A stretch of DNA of 64,000 nucleotides from Paenibacillus rubinfantis (GCF_001486505.1 NZ_LN909065.1:496001-560000); one strand, 5' to 3'. Counted from the first letter of the stretch, positions 34,868 to 43,579 are shown. The notes: generated by a model not told the origin, from the letters alone. Made by a program: numbers and translations.

Positions 34868-35701
34868 TCACCTCCCCGCATGATCTTCGCTTGGATTCAC
34901 GGCCCCGAGGACCGTTATTGCTTCTTTATCTACACCCCAGCTCTGCTGGAGCAGCTCTTCGATTTGCACAACCAGTTGGATAGTCGCCGGCTTGCCCCCG
35001 GATTTCGCATTTGCCTCTGGGTCGGTTTCGCCCCCCGCTTCATCTCCGGAGCCGGCCATCACCGCACTGCTTTGCGCTTCGTTCTGGCCTTCTGCGTCCC
35101 CGGCCTTGCCGGAATCTGTGTTGACGCTGATTTTTATTTTTTCCACCGGTGCGATCGATACCTCCGGCCCCCGTCCAGCTGCACCGGGAGCAGCGTCCCC
35201 TTCCGGCTTGGCCTGCGCCATGACCACCTCAACGGAAGAGATAACCGGCTCAGCGGCAAGCGGATGTGTTGCGTCGGCTCCAGTTGGCGCTTTTACGGGT
35301 TCCGTTCTCAGCTTGACAGTGACCCGGTCCACCTGCTGTCCTGTCGACCGTTCGATTTGCTCCTTCATTTGCCTTGCCGCCTCCTCGCCCGCCCAAGCCA
35401 GCGCTTCGGACTCCTGCTTTTGCCTCAACTTCTCCCCTTGCTGCAGAATTACCTCCGTGCTTTGGCCCGCAGAATCGTTCCCCAGTCCGTCCCAACTGGT
35501 CGCAAACGCCGCCTCGAGCTGGTCCTTAGCATCTGCCGAGAAGAATCGCATGACCGGGGACAGCAGCGTCAGGAGGATCAGCAGGCTGACCACGAATTTG
35601 ACGTAGCGCTCCATCGCACGGTTGGGCAGCAGCAAATCGATAAATACCGCGATCAGCACGATAAAGATGATTTCTCTCAGCCATCCCGCCAGCCAGTCCA
35701 C
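34868..35701 (-). CDS. spoIIIAF: Stage III sporulation protein AF
   Basis: A 277-residue protein starting at GTG 35701 behind GGTGAT. Two N-terminal membrane segments (EIIFIVLIAVFIDLLLP and YVKFVVSLLILLTLLSPVM) precede a soluble ring-forming domain (RTEPVK, ISSVEVVMAQAK) and a variable charged tail ending in a conserved-type LLQQSWGVDKEAITVLG. Longer than the B. subtilis protein by about 70 residues because of Glu/Ala/Gly-rich inserts. Confidence 0.9.
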   Translation of the reverse strand: MDWLAGWLREIIFIVLIAVFIDLLLPNRAMERYVKFVVSLLILLTLLSPVMRFFSADAKDQLEAAFATSWDGLGNDSAGQSTEVILQQGEKLRQKQESEALAWAGEEAARQMKEQIERSTGQQVDRVTVKLRTEPVKAPTGADATHPLAAEPVISSVEVVMAQAKPEGDAAPGAAGRGPEVSIAPVEKIKISVNTDSGKAGDAEGQNEAQSSAVMAGSGDEAGGETDPEANAKSGGKPATIQLVVQIEELLQQSWGVDKEAITVLGAVNPSEDHAGR

Positions 35702-35744
35702 GCATGATCACCACCCCTTATGAAATCGTTCTTGTCCCCCGGCG

Positions 35745-36941
35745 TTACCTCATCATGACGGTGATGTTCCCCGCGGTCAGCATAATCGTGATGGCCAGGA
35801 AGAACATCATCCCCACCGCGGCCAGGGCGGCGAAAACATACAGCATGCTCTTGCCGATCGTCTCCAGGCAAGTGATAACCGGGGAATCGCCAAGCGGCTG
35901 CATGACCGCGGCTGCCAGGTTAAAGATCAGCGCCAGCGTGATGATTTTGATTGCCGGAAAGGCGCAGAGGAACAGCAGGATAATGACCCCCACGAGGCCG
36001 ATGGAATTCTTGACCAGCAGGGAAGCGGAGATGACCGTGTCCGTGGCGTCCGCGAACACTTTGCCGACGACAGGGACGAAGTTGCCGGTCAAGTACTTGG
36101 CCGTCCGCAGGGTAACTCCGTCCGCCACCGATCCGGCGATACCTTTCACGGAGATCACGCCGAGGAAGACGGTGAGCAGAACTCCCAGTAAAGCCATGCT
36201 CACCGTTCGGAGCAGATTGGCCAATTGGGTCAGCTTATACTTGTCGGATAAGGAGCTTACGATGTGCAGCACGGCCGAGAAGAACAACAGCGGGAACACC
36301 ACCGTATGCACCGCCGTCCCCACCGCATGGACCATAAACACCACCAACGGGTGGGTCACCGTCACCGTCACCGCATTACCCAGGGAGGCCAGCAGCGTGA
36401 ACAGCAGCGGCACCATCGCCATCATGAAGTCGATCATCCCGCTGATCGCATTCGTGGCATACGTAATCGCGACATGGAAGCTATTGATCGCAAGCACCAG
36501 AATCACCATGTAGCAAATTGAGTATGCGACCTTGCTGACCTGCTTGCGTTCGAACGCCGTTTGCAACGTCTCCAGAATCATGCTGAAGATGGAGAGCAGC
36601 ACGATGGTCACCAGAATGTGCCCGTTATACAGCACTTCGTGCCACATATACCGCATCAGGCCGCTTAGCCCCGACTTTAGACTGAAGCTTTGATCCTGTT
36701 GCAAGAGCATATCCATGAAGGATGGAACCTTCTGATCCGGAAAAAATCCGCCGTACTCCTTCATCAACTGCTGCCAATACGTTTCGACCTGATCGGTGGG
36801 AAGCTCCTCGGCCTGCCGCTGGATCCAGTTGTCTCCTTCCCCTTCGGCGGAGGCGATGACGGGCATGTACCAAAACAGCAGGATCCCGAGGAAGATCAAG
36901 AGCAGCGTAGGGCCGCGCCATCGTTCATTCGTAGCGAGCAT
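35745..36941 (-). CDS. spoIIIAE: Stage III sporulation protein AE
   Basis: A 398-residue multi-spanning membrane protein with an N-terminal signal peptide (LLLIFLGILLFWYMPVIASA) and about seven further membrane segments. Conserved-looking regions include SMILETLQTAFERKQVSKVA and AKYLTGNFVPVVGKVFADATDT. It is thought to form the membrane part of the SpoIIIA-SpoIIQ secretion-like machine. ATG behind GGAGAAGGA. Spacing to spoIIIAF is 43 bases. Confidence 0.95.
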   Translation of the reverse strand: MLATNERWRGPTLLLIFLGILLFWYMPVIASAEGEGDNWIQRQAEELPTDQVETYWQQLMKEYGGFFPDQKVPSFMDMLLQQDQSFSLKSGLSGLMRYMWHEVLYNGHILVTIVLLSIFSMILETLQTAFERKQVSKVAYSICYMVILVLAINSFHVAITYATNAISGMIDFMMAMVPLLFTLLASLGNAVTVTVTHPLVVFMVHAVGTAVHTVVFPLLFFSAVLHIVSSLSDKYKLTQLANLLRTVSMALLGVLLTVFLGVISVKGIAGSVADGVTLRTAKYLTGNFVPVVGKVFADATDTVISASLLVKNSIGLVGVIILLFLCAFPAIKIITLALIFNLAAAVMQPLGDSPVITCLETIGKSMLYVFAALAAVGMMFFLAITIMLTAGNITVMMR

Positions 36942-36976
36942 AAGTCCTTCTCCCCAATCTGATGCAATGCAGTCTG

Positions 36977-37366
36977 CTAAGCCGGCAACAGCTTGATGAC
37001 CGTTTCGATAATAATGCTGATGATCGGAATGGCAAGCACCATGATCAGCACTTTTCCCGCCATTTCAATTTTGCTGGCGATGCTCTCCTGCCCGGCATCC
37101 CGGACGATCTGGGCGCCGAACTCGGCGATGTAGGCGATGCCGATAATTTTCAGAATCGTCTTCAGATAAATCATCTGGACGCCGGATTTCTCCGCCAGAT
37201 CCTCCAGCACCTCGATGATCCCGCCGATTTTGCCGATCAGATACAGAAAAATCAGAACGCCCGTACTTGCAGCGATGAGGAAAGCGAACATCGGCTTTTG
37301 TTCCTTGACGACCAGGACCAGCACGGTTGCGATCAGCCCGAGGCCTACAATTTGGATGATTTCCAC
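36977..37366 (-). CDS. spoIIIAD: Stage III sporulation protein AD
   Basis: A 129-residue membrane protein with four hydrophobic segments; MEIIQIVGLGLIATVLVLVV at the start and GIAYIAEFGAQIVRDAGQESI in the middle are family hallmarks. Start GTG 37366 behind AGGTGAG. It follows spoIIIAC by 11 bases. Confidence 0.93.
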   Translation of the reverse strand: MEIIQIVGLGLIATVLVLVVKEQKPMFAFLIAASTGVLIFLYLIGKIGGIIEVLEDLAEKSGVQMIYLKTILKIIGIAYIAEFGAQIVRDAGQESIASKIEMAGKVLIMVLAIPIISIIIETVIKLLPA

Positions 37367-37377
37367 GGAGCGCTCAC

Positions 37378-37581
37378 CTACTGGAATAAGAAGATCGATT
37401 TGATTTCCTGAAACAGACTGTCAAGCAGCCGGATGACCATAAACAGGACGACTACGAACCCGATCAGCGTCACCCAATGCGCCATGTCTTCTTTGCCCAT
37501 CTGCTTCAACACCGTATGAATCATGGCGATAATGATACCGATGCCCGCAATCTGAAAAATGGCGTTCACTTCTATGTTCAT
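37378..37581 (-). CDS. spoIIIAC: Stage III sporulation protein AC
   Basis: A 67-residue protein with two membrane segments (IFQIAGIGIIIAMIHTVLKQMG and HWVTLIGFVVVLFMVIRLL). Size and sequence match the SpoIIIAC family, which resembles SpoIIID-type EscS/EscR export proteins. ATG 37581 behind GAGGTG. Confidence 0.93.
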   Translation of the reverse strand: MNIEVNAIFQIAGIGIIIAMIHTVLKQMGKEDMAHWVTLIGFVVVLFMVIRLLDSLFQEIKSIFLFQ

Positions 37582-37641
37582 TGATTTGGCACCTCACTAA
37601 CGATTTCACAGGCGACAATCAGCCGTGGAGGGAAATGGTAT

Positions 37642-38160
37642 TCAGTAGAACAAAATGACGATGAACGCTCCGCACAAAAGACCCAAGCTTCGATACATTT
37701 TTTCATAGCGGGCTTGTTCTTCCCGTGCCGCAGATTCCTCGCTTTCCAGCTGTCGCACCGCCGTGGCCAGGTGACCCAATTGGTCCTTCCGGTCGCTTGT
37801 CCCGAGCGTCAAGCTAAGCTGCCGGATGACCTCCTGCTCGGGTGCCTTCATCGCGGTATATTTCCACAGCTTCATCACGGCTTGCTCCAGGCTTTCTTGG
37901 GCGGTTAGCGGATGGGCAGCGCTCATATTGTCCGCCGCAGTCACGAAGATCGCCCGGATTGGCTCTCCGCTTTGCTCGCCGATTCTGCGAAGCGCATCCG
38001 GCAGCGGGGTAAAGCCGTACATGATCTCGGTCTCGAGCCGCCTCAAGGCAAGGATCAGCCGCCGAATTTGGCTAGGCCGGGCGGCGAATTGCCTGGCCTG
38101 CAGCCAACCTGCCAAGGTGGCGGTCAGCAGGACGAGCGCAGCTCCAAACATCTTAAGCAT
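37642..38160 (-). CDS. spoIIIAB: Stage III sporulation protein AB
   Basis: A 172-residue protein resembling a type II secretion F-like platform. An N-terminal hydrophobic segment (MFGAALVLLTATLAGWL) and a C-terminal one (LGLLCGAFIVILFY) flank a helical cytosolic domain (LRRLETEIMYGFTPLPDALR). The ATG at 38160 overlaps the last eight bases of spoIIIAA, so translation is coupled; the longer open frame upstream is a shadow of spoIIIAA. Confidence 0.92.
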   Translation of the reverse strand: MLKMFGAALVLLTATLAGWLQARQFAARPSQIRRLILALRRLETEIMYGFTPLPDALRRIGEQSGEPIRAIFVTAADNMSAAHPLTAQESLEQAVMKLWKYTAMKAPEQEVIRQLSLTLGTSDRKDQLGHLATAVRQLESEESAAREEQARYEKMYRSLGLLCGAFIVILFY

Positions 38161-39151
38161 GCTCTTCCCTGCCTTTCCAGCTCGGGGCGGCTGCCGGGAT
38201 CCCTCGGCGTTTGCCATCCCACAGCTTGAATGCCAGTCCCTTGTCCGTCCTTGCGAGCACCGCGTACATCTGGAAGAAGGAACTCTCCGCCAGCTTGGAC
38301 AACGCCGGACGAGCGCCCAGATCATCCACGCTTGACCCGTGCGCCGTGGCAATCACCCGCACGCCGGCGTGCAGCGCTTCGGCTAAAGCCTCGGCGTCCT
38401 CCGGCCGCCCGATCTCGTCGACGATCAGCACGTCTGGCGACATCGAGCGAATCATCATCATGATTCCCTCGGCTTTTGGGCAGCCGTCCATCACATCGGT
38501 GCGCGGACCCACGTCGAAGCCGGGCACGCCCCGCTTGCTGCCGGCGATCTCCGAGCGCTCGTCGATGACCGCGACCTTCAGCCCCGGCCAACCCGCCTCG
38601 GGGTGCCCCCAGGTTCCGTTGCTGATCTGTCGGGCCAAATCGCGAATCAACGTCGTTTTACCTTGTTGCGGTGGCGACAGGATCAAGGTGTGTTGCACCG
38701 TCTTGTGCTTGAAGTCCAGCAGCTTGGGCAGGATCGGATCCGCGATGCCTCGAATCTCTCGGGCAATCCGCACATTAAACCCGCTGATATCGCGCAAGTG
38801 CTCAACCCTTCCTCCGCTTAACAGGGTTCTGCCAGCCAGTCCGATGCGATGGCCGCCGGCTATTGTGATAAACCCTTTGCGAAGCTCTTCCTCCATCGTG
38901 TAAAGCGAATGGTTGGTGATGAGATCAAGCAGGCGGTTGCCGTCCTGCTTACTCGGCTTGTATGCGGTGTCCGGATTCCTCGTCATCTCCCCATCGGGTG
39001 AAAGAAAAAAGTAGCGGCCGCCCGCATTAATCTCTAATGGACGTCCCTCGCGAATGCGGATTTCTTCCAAACCCGGAAAGATAGAGGGCGGGAGCTTCAG
39101 CAGCAAGGCCCGGAGATTGTCGGGAAATACGGTCAACCAACTCGGGTTCAT
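38153..39151 (-). CDS. spoIIIAA: Stage III sporulation protein AA, ATPase
   Basis: A 332-residue RecA-like secretion ATPase. Walker A reads SPPQQGKTTLIRDLA near residue 170, with Ser where the first Gly of the loop is expected; Walker B is VLIVDEIGRPEDAEAL near 250. HRIGLAGRTLL and IDERSEIAG are conserved. It should power the SpoIIIA-SpoIIQ channel from the mother cell. The ATG at 39151 follows GGGGG with 7-base spacing; an upstream ATG at 39190 is an alternative. Head of the eight-gene operon, with a sigma-E promoter 87 bases upstream. Confidence 0.93.
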   Translation of the reverse strand: MNPSWLTVFPDNLRALLLKLPPSIFPGLEEIRIREGRPLEINAGGRYFFLSPDGEMTRNPDTAYKPSKQDGNRLLDLITNHSLYTMEEELRKGFITIAGGHRIGLAGRTLLSGGRVEHLRDISGFNVRIAREIRGIADPILPKLLDFKHKTVQHTLILSPPQQGKTTLIRDLARQISNGTWGHPEAGWPGLKVAVIDERSEIAGSKRGVPGFDVGPRTDVMDGCPKAEGIMMMIRSMSPDVLIVDEIGRPEDAEALAEALHAGVRVIATAHGSSVDDLGARPALSKLAESSFFQMYAVLARTDKGLAFKLWDGKRRGIPAAAPSWKGREEHA

Positions 39152-39237
39152 AGGCGTACCCCCAAAACTCTTACTTTCATGCATGTCCATACCGTCTAAT
39201 GCTTTCTCTTAATTGGATTGTTTTTTGCTATATCACA

Positions 39238-39265
39238 TGTGTATGCTTGTACTTTGCCATTATGC
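39238..39265 (-). promoter_or_regulatory. Sigma-E promoter of the spoIIIA operon
   Basis: Minus strand GCATAAT, 13-base spacer, CATACACA. Both elements match the sigma-E consensus closely, and this operon is sigma-E dependent in B. subtilis. It lies in the 126-base gap after yqhV. Confidence 0.75.
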
Positions 39266-39277
39266 TAGGGAAATCTA

Positions 39278-39544
39278 TCATTTCTTTAAAATCCCGATTA
39301 AGAGACACGTCACCCCGCAGCCGATCCATACCATCTTCCCCCACGACAGCTTGTCGGCCATGCCGGCCAGTCCGATGGATGTAGTGACGAGCAGAATCGT
39401 CGGTCCAACGAACGCGAGCGCCGAATTGACGGCAAGTGCCTTGTCCACTCTGCCCAGCTTCAGCATGAGCAATGCAGCAAGGATTTCGATCGTTCCCGAG
39501 AAGATGCGCAGGGCTGCCATGCTGGTCACAAATTTATCAAGCAT
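39278..39544 (-). CDS. yqhV: DUF2619 membrane protein (YqhV)
   Basis: An 88-residue protein with three hydrophobic segments (TIEILAALLMLKLG, NSALAFVGPTILLVTTSIGL, MVWIGCGVTCLLIGIL). It is in the exact place of B. subtilis yqhV, upstream of spoIIIAA, and of similar size. Function unknown. ATG behind AGGAGG. Confidence 0.85.
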   Translation of the reverse strand: MLDKFVTSMAALRIFSGTIEILAALLMLKLGRVDKALAVNSALAFVGPTILLVTTSIGLAGMADKLSWGKMVWIGCGVTCLLIGILKK

Positions 39545-39605
39545 AAGTACCTCCTTCTTGTCCCATCTGTTCTCTTAACGATATGCCCGAATATCTCTAT
39601 TTATT

Positions 39606-39641
39606 AAAAAAAATCCCCCGAAGCCATAGCTTCAGGGGATT
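39606..39641 (-). terminator. Terminator after lysC
   Basis: Minus strand AATCCCCTGAAGC pairs with GCTTCGGGGGATT around TATG, followed by eight T. About 40 bases after the lysC stop. Confidence 0.9.
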
Positions 39642-39682
39642 CCCATTTTTCGCGTTTGATATGTTCTGTGGGTTATGCGGGT

Positions 39683-40201
39683 TTAGCGGCGATCCTGCGG
39701 CCCGCCAACAAAAGCGGTGCTTTCCGCATCCAGGCCGTATGCCGTATGCAATGCGGTTACAACCTCGTTCAGCTTACTTCCTTCGATCACGCAGGACACC
39801 TTGATTTCCGAGGTGCTGACCATGACGATATTAACGCCTTGCTTCGAGATGACGTCGAACATCTGTGCTGCGACGCCCGGATGGCTGACCATGCCGGCGC
39901 CTACGATCGACACTTTCACGAGCCCTTCCTCGGAAGTTACCTTCTCATAAGGCAACTCGCCGCGGATGCCTTCCAGTACCTTCACTGCATTGTCGCAATC
40001 GGACAAGGCCACCGTAAAGGAGAAGTCCGCTTTGCCGTCCGTTACGCCGCTTTGAACGATGATGTCCACGTCGATTTTCGCAGCAGCCAGAGAACCAAAC
40101 ACCTTGGCCAGCACGCCGGGCACATGCGACACGCCCATGATGCTGATCCGCGCCACGTTTTTATCATAAGCGATCCCGCTCACTACCACACCTTGTTCCA
40201 T
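39683..40201 (-). CDS. lysC: In-frame internal start: probable aspartate kinase beta subunit
   Basis: Codon 246 of lysC is ATG (MEQGVVVSGIAYDKN) and is preceded by AAGGAGG at 7-8 bases. The product would be 172 residues holding only the ACT regulatory domains. B. subtilis aspartate kinase II makes its beta subunit from an internal start at essentially the same codon, so the enzyme here is probably alpha2-beta2. Confidence 0.7.
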   Translation of the reverse strand: MEQGVVVSGIAYDKNVARISIMGVSHVPGVLAKVFGSLAAAKIDVDIIVQSGVTDGKADFSFTVALSDCDNAVKVLEGIRGELPYEKVTSEEGLVKVSIVGAGMVSHPGVAAQMFDVISKQGVNIVMVSTSEIKVSCVIEGSKLNEVVTALHTAYGLDAESTAFVGGPQDRR

Positions 40202-40936
40202 ATTGACTTCCTCCTTCACGACCGTACCTTCATGATAGTTAAAGCTGGAGCGAACCACGAGCCGAACCTTGTTGTGCTTCGCATATTCCACCGCGCGAGG
40301 ATGCAGGACCGCCGCACCTAGGTTCGCAAGCTCAAGCATTTCGTCATACGAGATTTCGTTCAGCTTGCGGGCGTTCTTCACGATCCGCGGGTCGGTGGAA
40401 TACACGCCGTCCACGTCCGTATAAATCTCGCAATAATCCGCTCCCGTCGCCGCGGCCAGGGCCACCGCCGTCGTGTCGGAACCGCCGCGCCCAAACGTGG
40501 TGATCTCCCCGTCCTCCGTCATGCCCTGGAAGCCGGCAACGATGACGATATGACCTTCGTCCAGCGATTTCAACACCCGCTCCGGTTGAATCTCGGTAAT
40601 CCGGGCTCTGCCGTGCTCCGCCTCCGTGCGGAAGCCAGCCTGCCAGCCCGTATAGGAAACGGCTTTAGCGCCAAGCGCGTCGATGGCCATCGCCAACAAC
40701 GCGATGGAGATTTGCTCGCCGGTCGTCATCAACATATCCATTTCCCGCAAAGGCGGATTTTGATTCAGCTGTTTGGCCTGATCAATCAAATCATCCGTCG
40801 TGTCGCCCATCGCGGAGACAACAACCATTACTTGATGCCCTTCCTGCTGTTTTTCCACAACGCGCCGGGCGACGCGCTGCATACGCTCCGTATCGCCTAC
40901 GGAGCTGCCTCCAAATTTCATCACGTATAAAGCCAA
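39683..40936 (-). CDS. lysC: Aspartate kinase (LysC type, alpha subunit)
   Basis: A 417-residue kinase that phosphorylates aspartate, first step to lysine, threonine, methionine and diaminopimelate. Amino-acid kinase domain: VMKFGGSSVGDTERM, VVSAMGDTTDDLI, TTFGRGGSDTTAVALAA, YTDVDGVYSTDPRIV. C-terminal ACT domains begin near residue 265. The start is TTG 40936 behind GGGAGG. An internal start at codon 246 has a strong ribosome site (listed separately). No lysine riboswitch is visible in the 212 bases upstream. lysC lies between efp and yqhV, where B. subtilis has no kinase gene. Confidence 0.94.
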   Translation of the reverse strand: MALYVMKFGGSSVGDTERMQRVARRVVEKQQEGHQVMVVVSAMGDTTDDLIDQAKQLNQNPPLREMDMLMTTGEQISIALLAMAIDALGAKAVSYTGWQAGFRTEAEHGRARITEIQPERVLKSLDEGHIVIVAGFQGMTEDGEITTFGRGGSDTTAVALAAATGADYCEIYTDVDGVYSTDPRIVKNARKLNEISYDEMLELANLGAAVLHPRAVEYAKHNKVRLVVRSSFNYHEGTVVKEEVNMEQGVVVSGIAYDKNVARISIMGVSHVPGVLAKVFGSLAAAKIDVDIIVQSGVTDGKADFSFTVALSDCDNAVKVLEGIRGELPYEKVTSEEGLVKVSIVGAGMVSHPGVAAQMFDVISKQGVNIVMVSTSEIKVSCVIEGSKLNEVVTALHTAYGLDAESTAFVGGPQDRR

Positions 40937-41055
40937 GTCAGACCCTCCCTAATGGTGCCCCGAATCGGAGCATTCAGCCCATTGAATCCAGTAACGCTTT
41001 AAACCAGTATAATACGAAAGACCCGAAGTTCGTCAATGGTTTTGCGGATATTAAC

Positions 41056-41085
41056 AAAAATTCCCCCACCTGATTCAGATGGAGG
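41056..41085 (-). terminator. Terminator after efp
   Basis: Minus strand CCTCCATCTG pairs with CAGGTGGGGG (with G-T pairs) around AAT, then AATTTTTG. About 65 bases past the efp stop. Confidence 0.75.
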
Positions 41086-41148
41086 ATGCCCTTTACGGCC
41101 AAGGCCCCGCCTGAAGCGGAGCATTGTACCAAACAACCGCAGGGTGTG

Positions 41149-41706
41149 TTATGCCCGCGAAATATATTTGCCTTCGCGCGTATCGATCAAGAGGACGTCG
41201 TCTTCATTAATGAAGAGCGGAACTTGAACGTTCAAACCGGTTTCGACTTTGGCGTTTTTGGTTGCGCCGGTAGCCGTATTGCCTTTGATCCCCGGTTCGG
41301 TTTCAATAACCTTCAGCTCAACGCTGTTTGGCAGGTTAATCCCAAGGATTTCACCTTGATAGCTGACGATCTTCACGTTCATATTTTCTTTCAGGAAGTT
41401 CAGCTCCCATTTCAACTGATCCGAAGTCAATGTGAATTGATCGTAGGTTTCGTTGTCCATGAACGTATGCTCTTGGCCGCTGGCATACAGGTATTGCACG
41501 TCGCGGTTTTCAATCATCGCCCGGCCGATAGTTTCACCAGCGCGGAACGTTTTTTCCACCGTGTTGCCGTTACGCAGGTTTTTCAGCTTGGAACGGACGA
41601 ACGCTGCGCCCTTTCCCGGTTTTACGTGTTGAAACTCCAGCACCGTATAAATGTCGCCGTCCACCTCGACGGTCAAGCCTGTTTTAAAATCGTTTACTGA
41701 AATCAC
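41149..41706 (-). CDS. efp: Translation elongation factor P
   Basis: A 185-residue three-domain factor that relieves ribosome stalling at polyproline. The loop KPGKGAAF near residue 30 carries the Lys that is modified in many bacteria. [16 protein letters not shown] and the C-terminal [19 protein letters not shown] are family hallmarks. Start GTG 41706, behind GAGGAGG. It follows the aminopeptidase gene yqhT by 164 bases, the B. subtilis order. Confidence 0.97.
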   Translation of the reverse strand: MISVNDFKTGLTVEVDGDIYTVLEFQHVKPGKGAAFVRSKLKNLRNGNTVEKTFRAGETIGRAMIENRDVQYLYASGQEHTFMDNETYDQFTLTSDQLKWELNFLKENMNVKIVSYQGEILGINLPNSVELKVIETEPGIKGNTATGATKNAKVETGLNVQVPLFINEDDVLLIDTREGKYISRA

Positions 41707-41870
41707 AAAAAGTACCTCCTCAAGTGGGTTAACACCTCTATTAAAATTGAAAAATACCTAATATTCAAGCTGCCCACGTAAGCTGCCGTTTCCCCACGTT
41801 TGGAGTCCCTGCGAAACCACGTTATTACAGCCGGGCGTCCGGCCTTCTGAAAACCGGCGGCAACCCTAGT

Positions 41871-42944
41871 TTAACCAAGCGAGATCCAATCCTTCGTCGA
41901 CTCTGTCAAGCGGCGAACTCCGGTTTCCGTGATCACAACGTCGTCCTCGATGCGAACCCCGCCGATTCCCGGCAAATAAATCCCCGGTTCCACGGTGACG
42001 ACCATCCCCGGCTTTAACACCGTGTCGCTCGCTTTGGATACGCGCGGAGCCTCATGCACTTCCATCCCGAGACCATGTCCGGTGCTGTGACCAAACTCTT
42101 CACCGTAACCGTAACGGGTAATCACGTCGCGTGCCAAGGCGTCCGCTTCTCGCCCCGTCATCCCCGGACGCAGGAATTCCAGCGTATGCATCTGGGCTTC
42201 CAGGACGATATCGTAAATTTCGCGCAGCTTGGCACTTGGCGTTCCCAAAGCCACCGTCCGCGTAATATCGGAGCAATAACCTTTATACAAAGCGCCGAAA
42301 TCCATCGTTACCAGCTCGTTCGCTTGCATGATGCGTTCGCTGGCTCTCCCGTGAGGCAATGCGGAGCGTTCACCGGAAGCCATAATCGTATCAAACGAAG
42401 GTCCGGTCGCGCCGTTCTTCTTCATGAACGTTTCCAGCTCTAGTGCGGCATCCCACTCGCTCATTCCCGGCTTCAGGACGTCCAGCATATGCAGGAAGGT
42501 CTTGTCAGCCAATTCGGCGGCTTCCTTCATGATCGCCAATTCCTCGTCGTCTTTGAAGATCCGCAGCTCTTCTACCAATCCGCTTAGCGGAACCAGCGTC
42601 ACCGGCTTCAGCTCACGCTCGTAAGTCCGGTAGGTGGCGAACACCATCTGCTCTTCCTCAAAGCCAAGCCGGTTGATGTTCTCTTGCTTCAGCAGGCTTT
42701 GGATGGTTCCGGTGACCGAAGGCCCGTGGTCGACGATTTCGAACCCGGGTGCCTGTTCGGCCGCCTGCGTCAAATAACGGAAGTCCGTCAACAACCATGC
42801 CTTGTGAGGCGTAATCAGGACATAGCCGGAACTCCCCGTAAATCCCGTCAAATAGCGGCGGTTCACTTCTCCGGTAATCAGCACGGCTTCGATCTGCTGC
42901 GATTTTATCGCCTCGCGGAGCCGTTCTACACGTGTACTCGCCAT
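41871..42944 (-). CDS. yqhT: Xaa-Pro aminopeptidase-like protein (YqhT)
   Basis: A 357-residue M24 metallopeptidase. A creatinase-like N-terminal domain (about 1-125) precedes the pita-bread domain with metal ligands in VTMDFGALYKGYCSDITRT, HSTGHGLGMEVHE, VTVEPGIYLPG and GVRIEDDVVIT. It should remove N-terminal residues next to proline in the cytosol. The ATG at 42944 is preceded by GGGAGAG. It lies directly upstream of efp, which aids proline-rich translation, but the link is positional only. A hairpin-type repeat lies 24 bases upstream. Confidence 0.92.
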   Translation of the reverse strand: MASTRVERLREAIKSQQIEAVLITGEVNRRYLTGFTGSSGYVLITPHKAWLLTDFRYLTQAAEQAPGFEIVDHGPSVTGTIQSLLKQENINRLGFEEEQMVFATYRTYERELKPVTLVPLSGLVEELRIFKDDEELAIMKEAAELADKTFLHMLDVLKPGMSEWDAALELETFMKKNGATGPSFDTIMASGERSALPHGRASERIMQANELVTMDFGALYKGYCSDITRTVALGTPSAKLREIYDIVLEAQMHTLEFLRPGMTGREADALARDVITRYGYGEEFGHSTGHGLGMEVHEAPRVSKASDTVLKPGMVVTVEPGIYLPGIGGVRIEDDVVITETGVRRLTESTKDWISLG

Positions 42945-42967
42945 ACCCAACTCTCTCCCTTATTATA

Positions 42968-43003
42968 AGGTAGTTCAAAAGGTCATCTTTGGATCACGAA
43001 GCA
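42968..43003. repeat. Dispersed repeat, copy A
   Basis: Thirty-six bases running from AGGTAGTTCAAAAGG to GATCACGAAGCA, matching 30 of 36 positions of copy B at 56942-56977. It lies in the gap between aroQ and yqhT. The hairpin of copy B is only partly kept. Confidence 0.65.
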
Positions 43004-43048
43004 TACTTTCATTCGCGCGAAATCCCTGCATTTGTGCAGTTATTCATC

Positions 43049-43492
43049 TCAAACCAACCGATCCAAATGACGCTTTAATGCCAACAAGCCCATTTCATAT
43101 CCGTAGGCTCCGAAGCCGGAGATCTGTCCGACGGCGATCGGCGCGATCACCGAGGTGTGCCGGAACGCTTCGCGGGCGTGGATATTGGACAAGTGGACTT
43201 CAACCACAGGAAGACTCACCGAAGTCAGGGCATCCCGCAACGCATAGCTGTAATGCGTCAGTGCGCCCGGATTCAGCAATATCCCGTCTGTATTTCCGTA
43301 GGCGGCATGAATTCGATCGATCAGCTCACCCTCATGGTTGGACTGAAAGAAGGACAGCTCCAGCCCGCTTTGCGCGGCCAGTTCCTTGAGCTTGTCTTCG
43401 ATGTCACTGAGTCGCTCGGAACCGTAAACGCCGGGCTCGCGCACGCCAAGCATATTCAAGTTTGGTCCGTTCATCACCAGGATGCGGTACAT
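43049..43492 (-). CDS. aroQ: 3-dehydroquinate dehydratase, type II
   Basis: A 147-residue shikimate-pathway enzyme. The N-terminus [21 protein letters not shown] includes the catalytic Tyr, [13 protein letters not shown] and [17 protein letters not shown] carry substrate residues, and [16 protein letters not shown] is the third hallmark. The ATG at 43492 follows AAGGGGGAG; a longer frame start at 43537 has a hydrophobic non-family lead. It lies in the yqhR-aroQ-yqhT order of B. subtilis. Confidence 0.96.
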   Translation of the reverse strand: MYRILVMNGPNLNMLGVREPGVYGSERLSDIEDKLKELAAQSGLELSFFQSNHEGELIDRIHAAYGNTDGILLNPGALTHYSYALRDALTSVSLPVVEVHLSNIHAREAFRHTSVIAPIAVGQISGFGAYGYEMGLLALKRHLDRLV

Positions 43493-43579
43493 GGCGGCTC
43501 CCCCTTTCCGAAAAATAACCAAAAATAATTTTAACATAGGAGGGAGTCGCTTGAGAAGCTATAACTTTTTAGCCTACCT

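Noticed and set aside
34880..35707. Long plus-strand open frames over spoIIIAF and spoIIIAE
   Set aside because: They are antisense to clear spoIIIA genes, have no ribosome sites and no family motifs.
40937..41148. Lysine riboswitch upstream of lysC
   Set aside because: The gap is 212 bases and holds the efp terminator; none of the conserved lysine-element core sequence was found.
41707..41870. GC-rich hairpins between yqhT and efp as a terminator
   Set aside because: Short stems are present but no T-run follows on the minus strand, so a terminator could not be supported.
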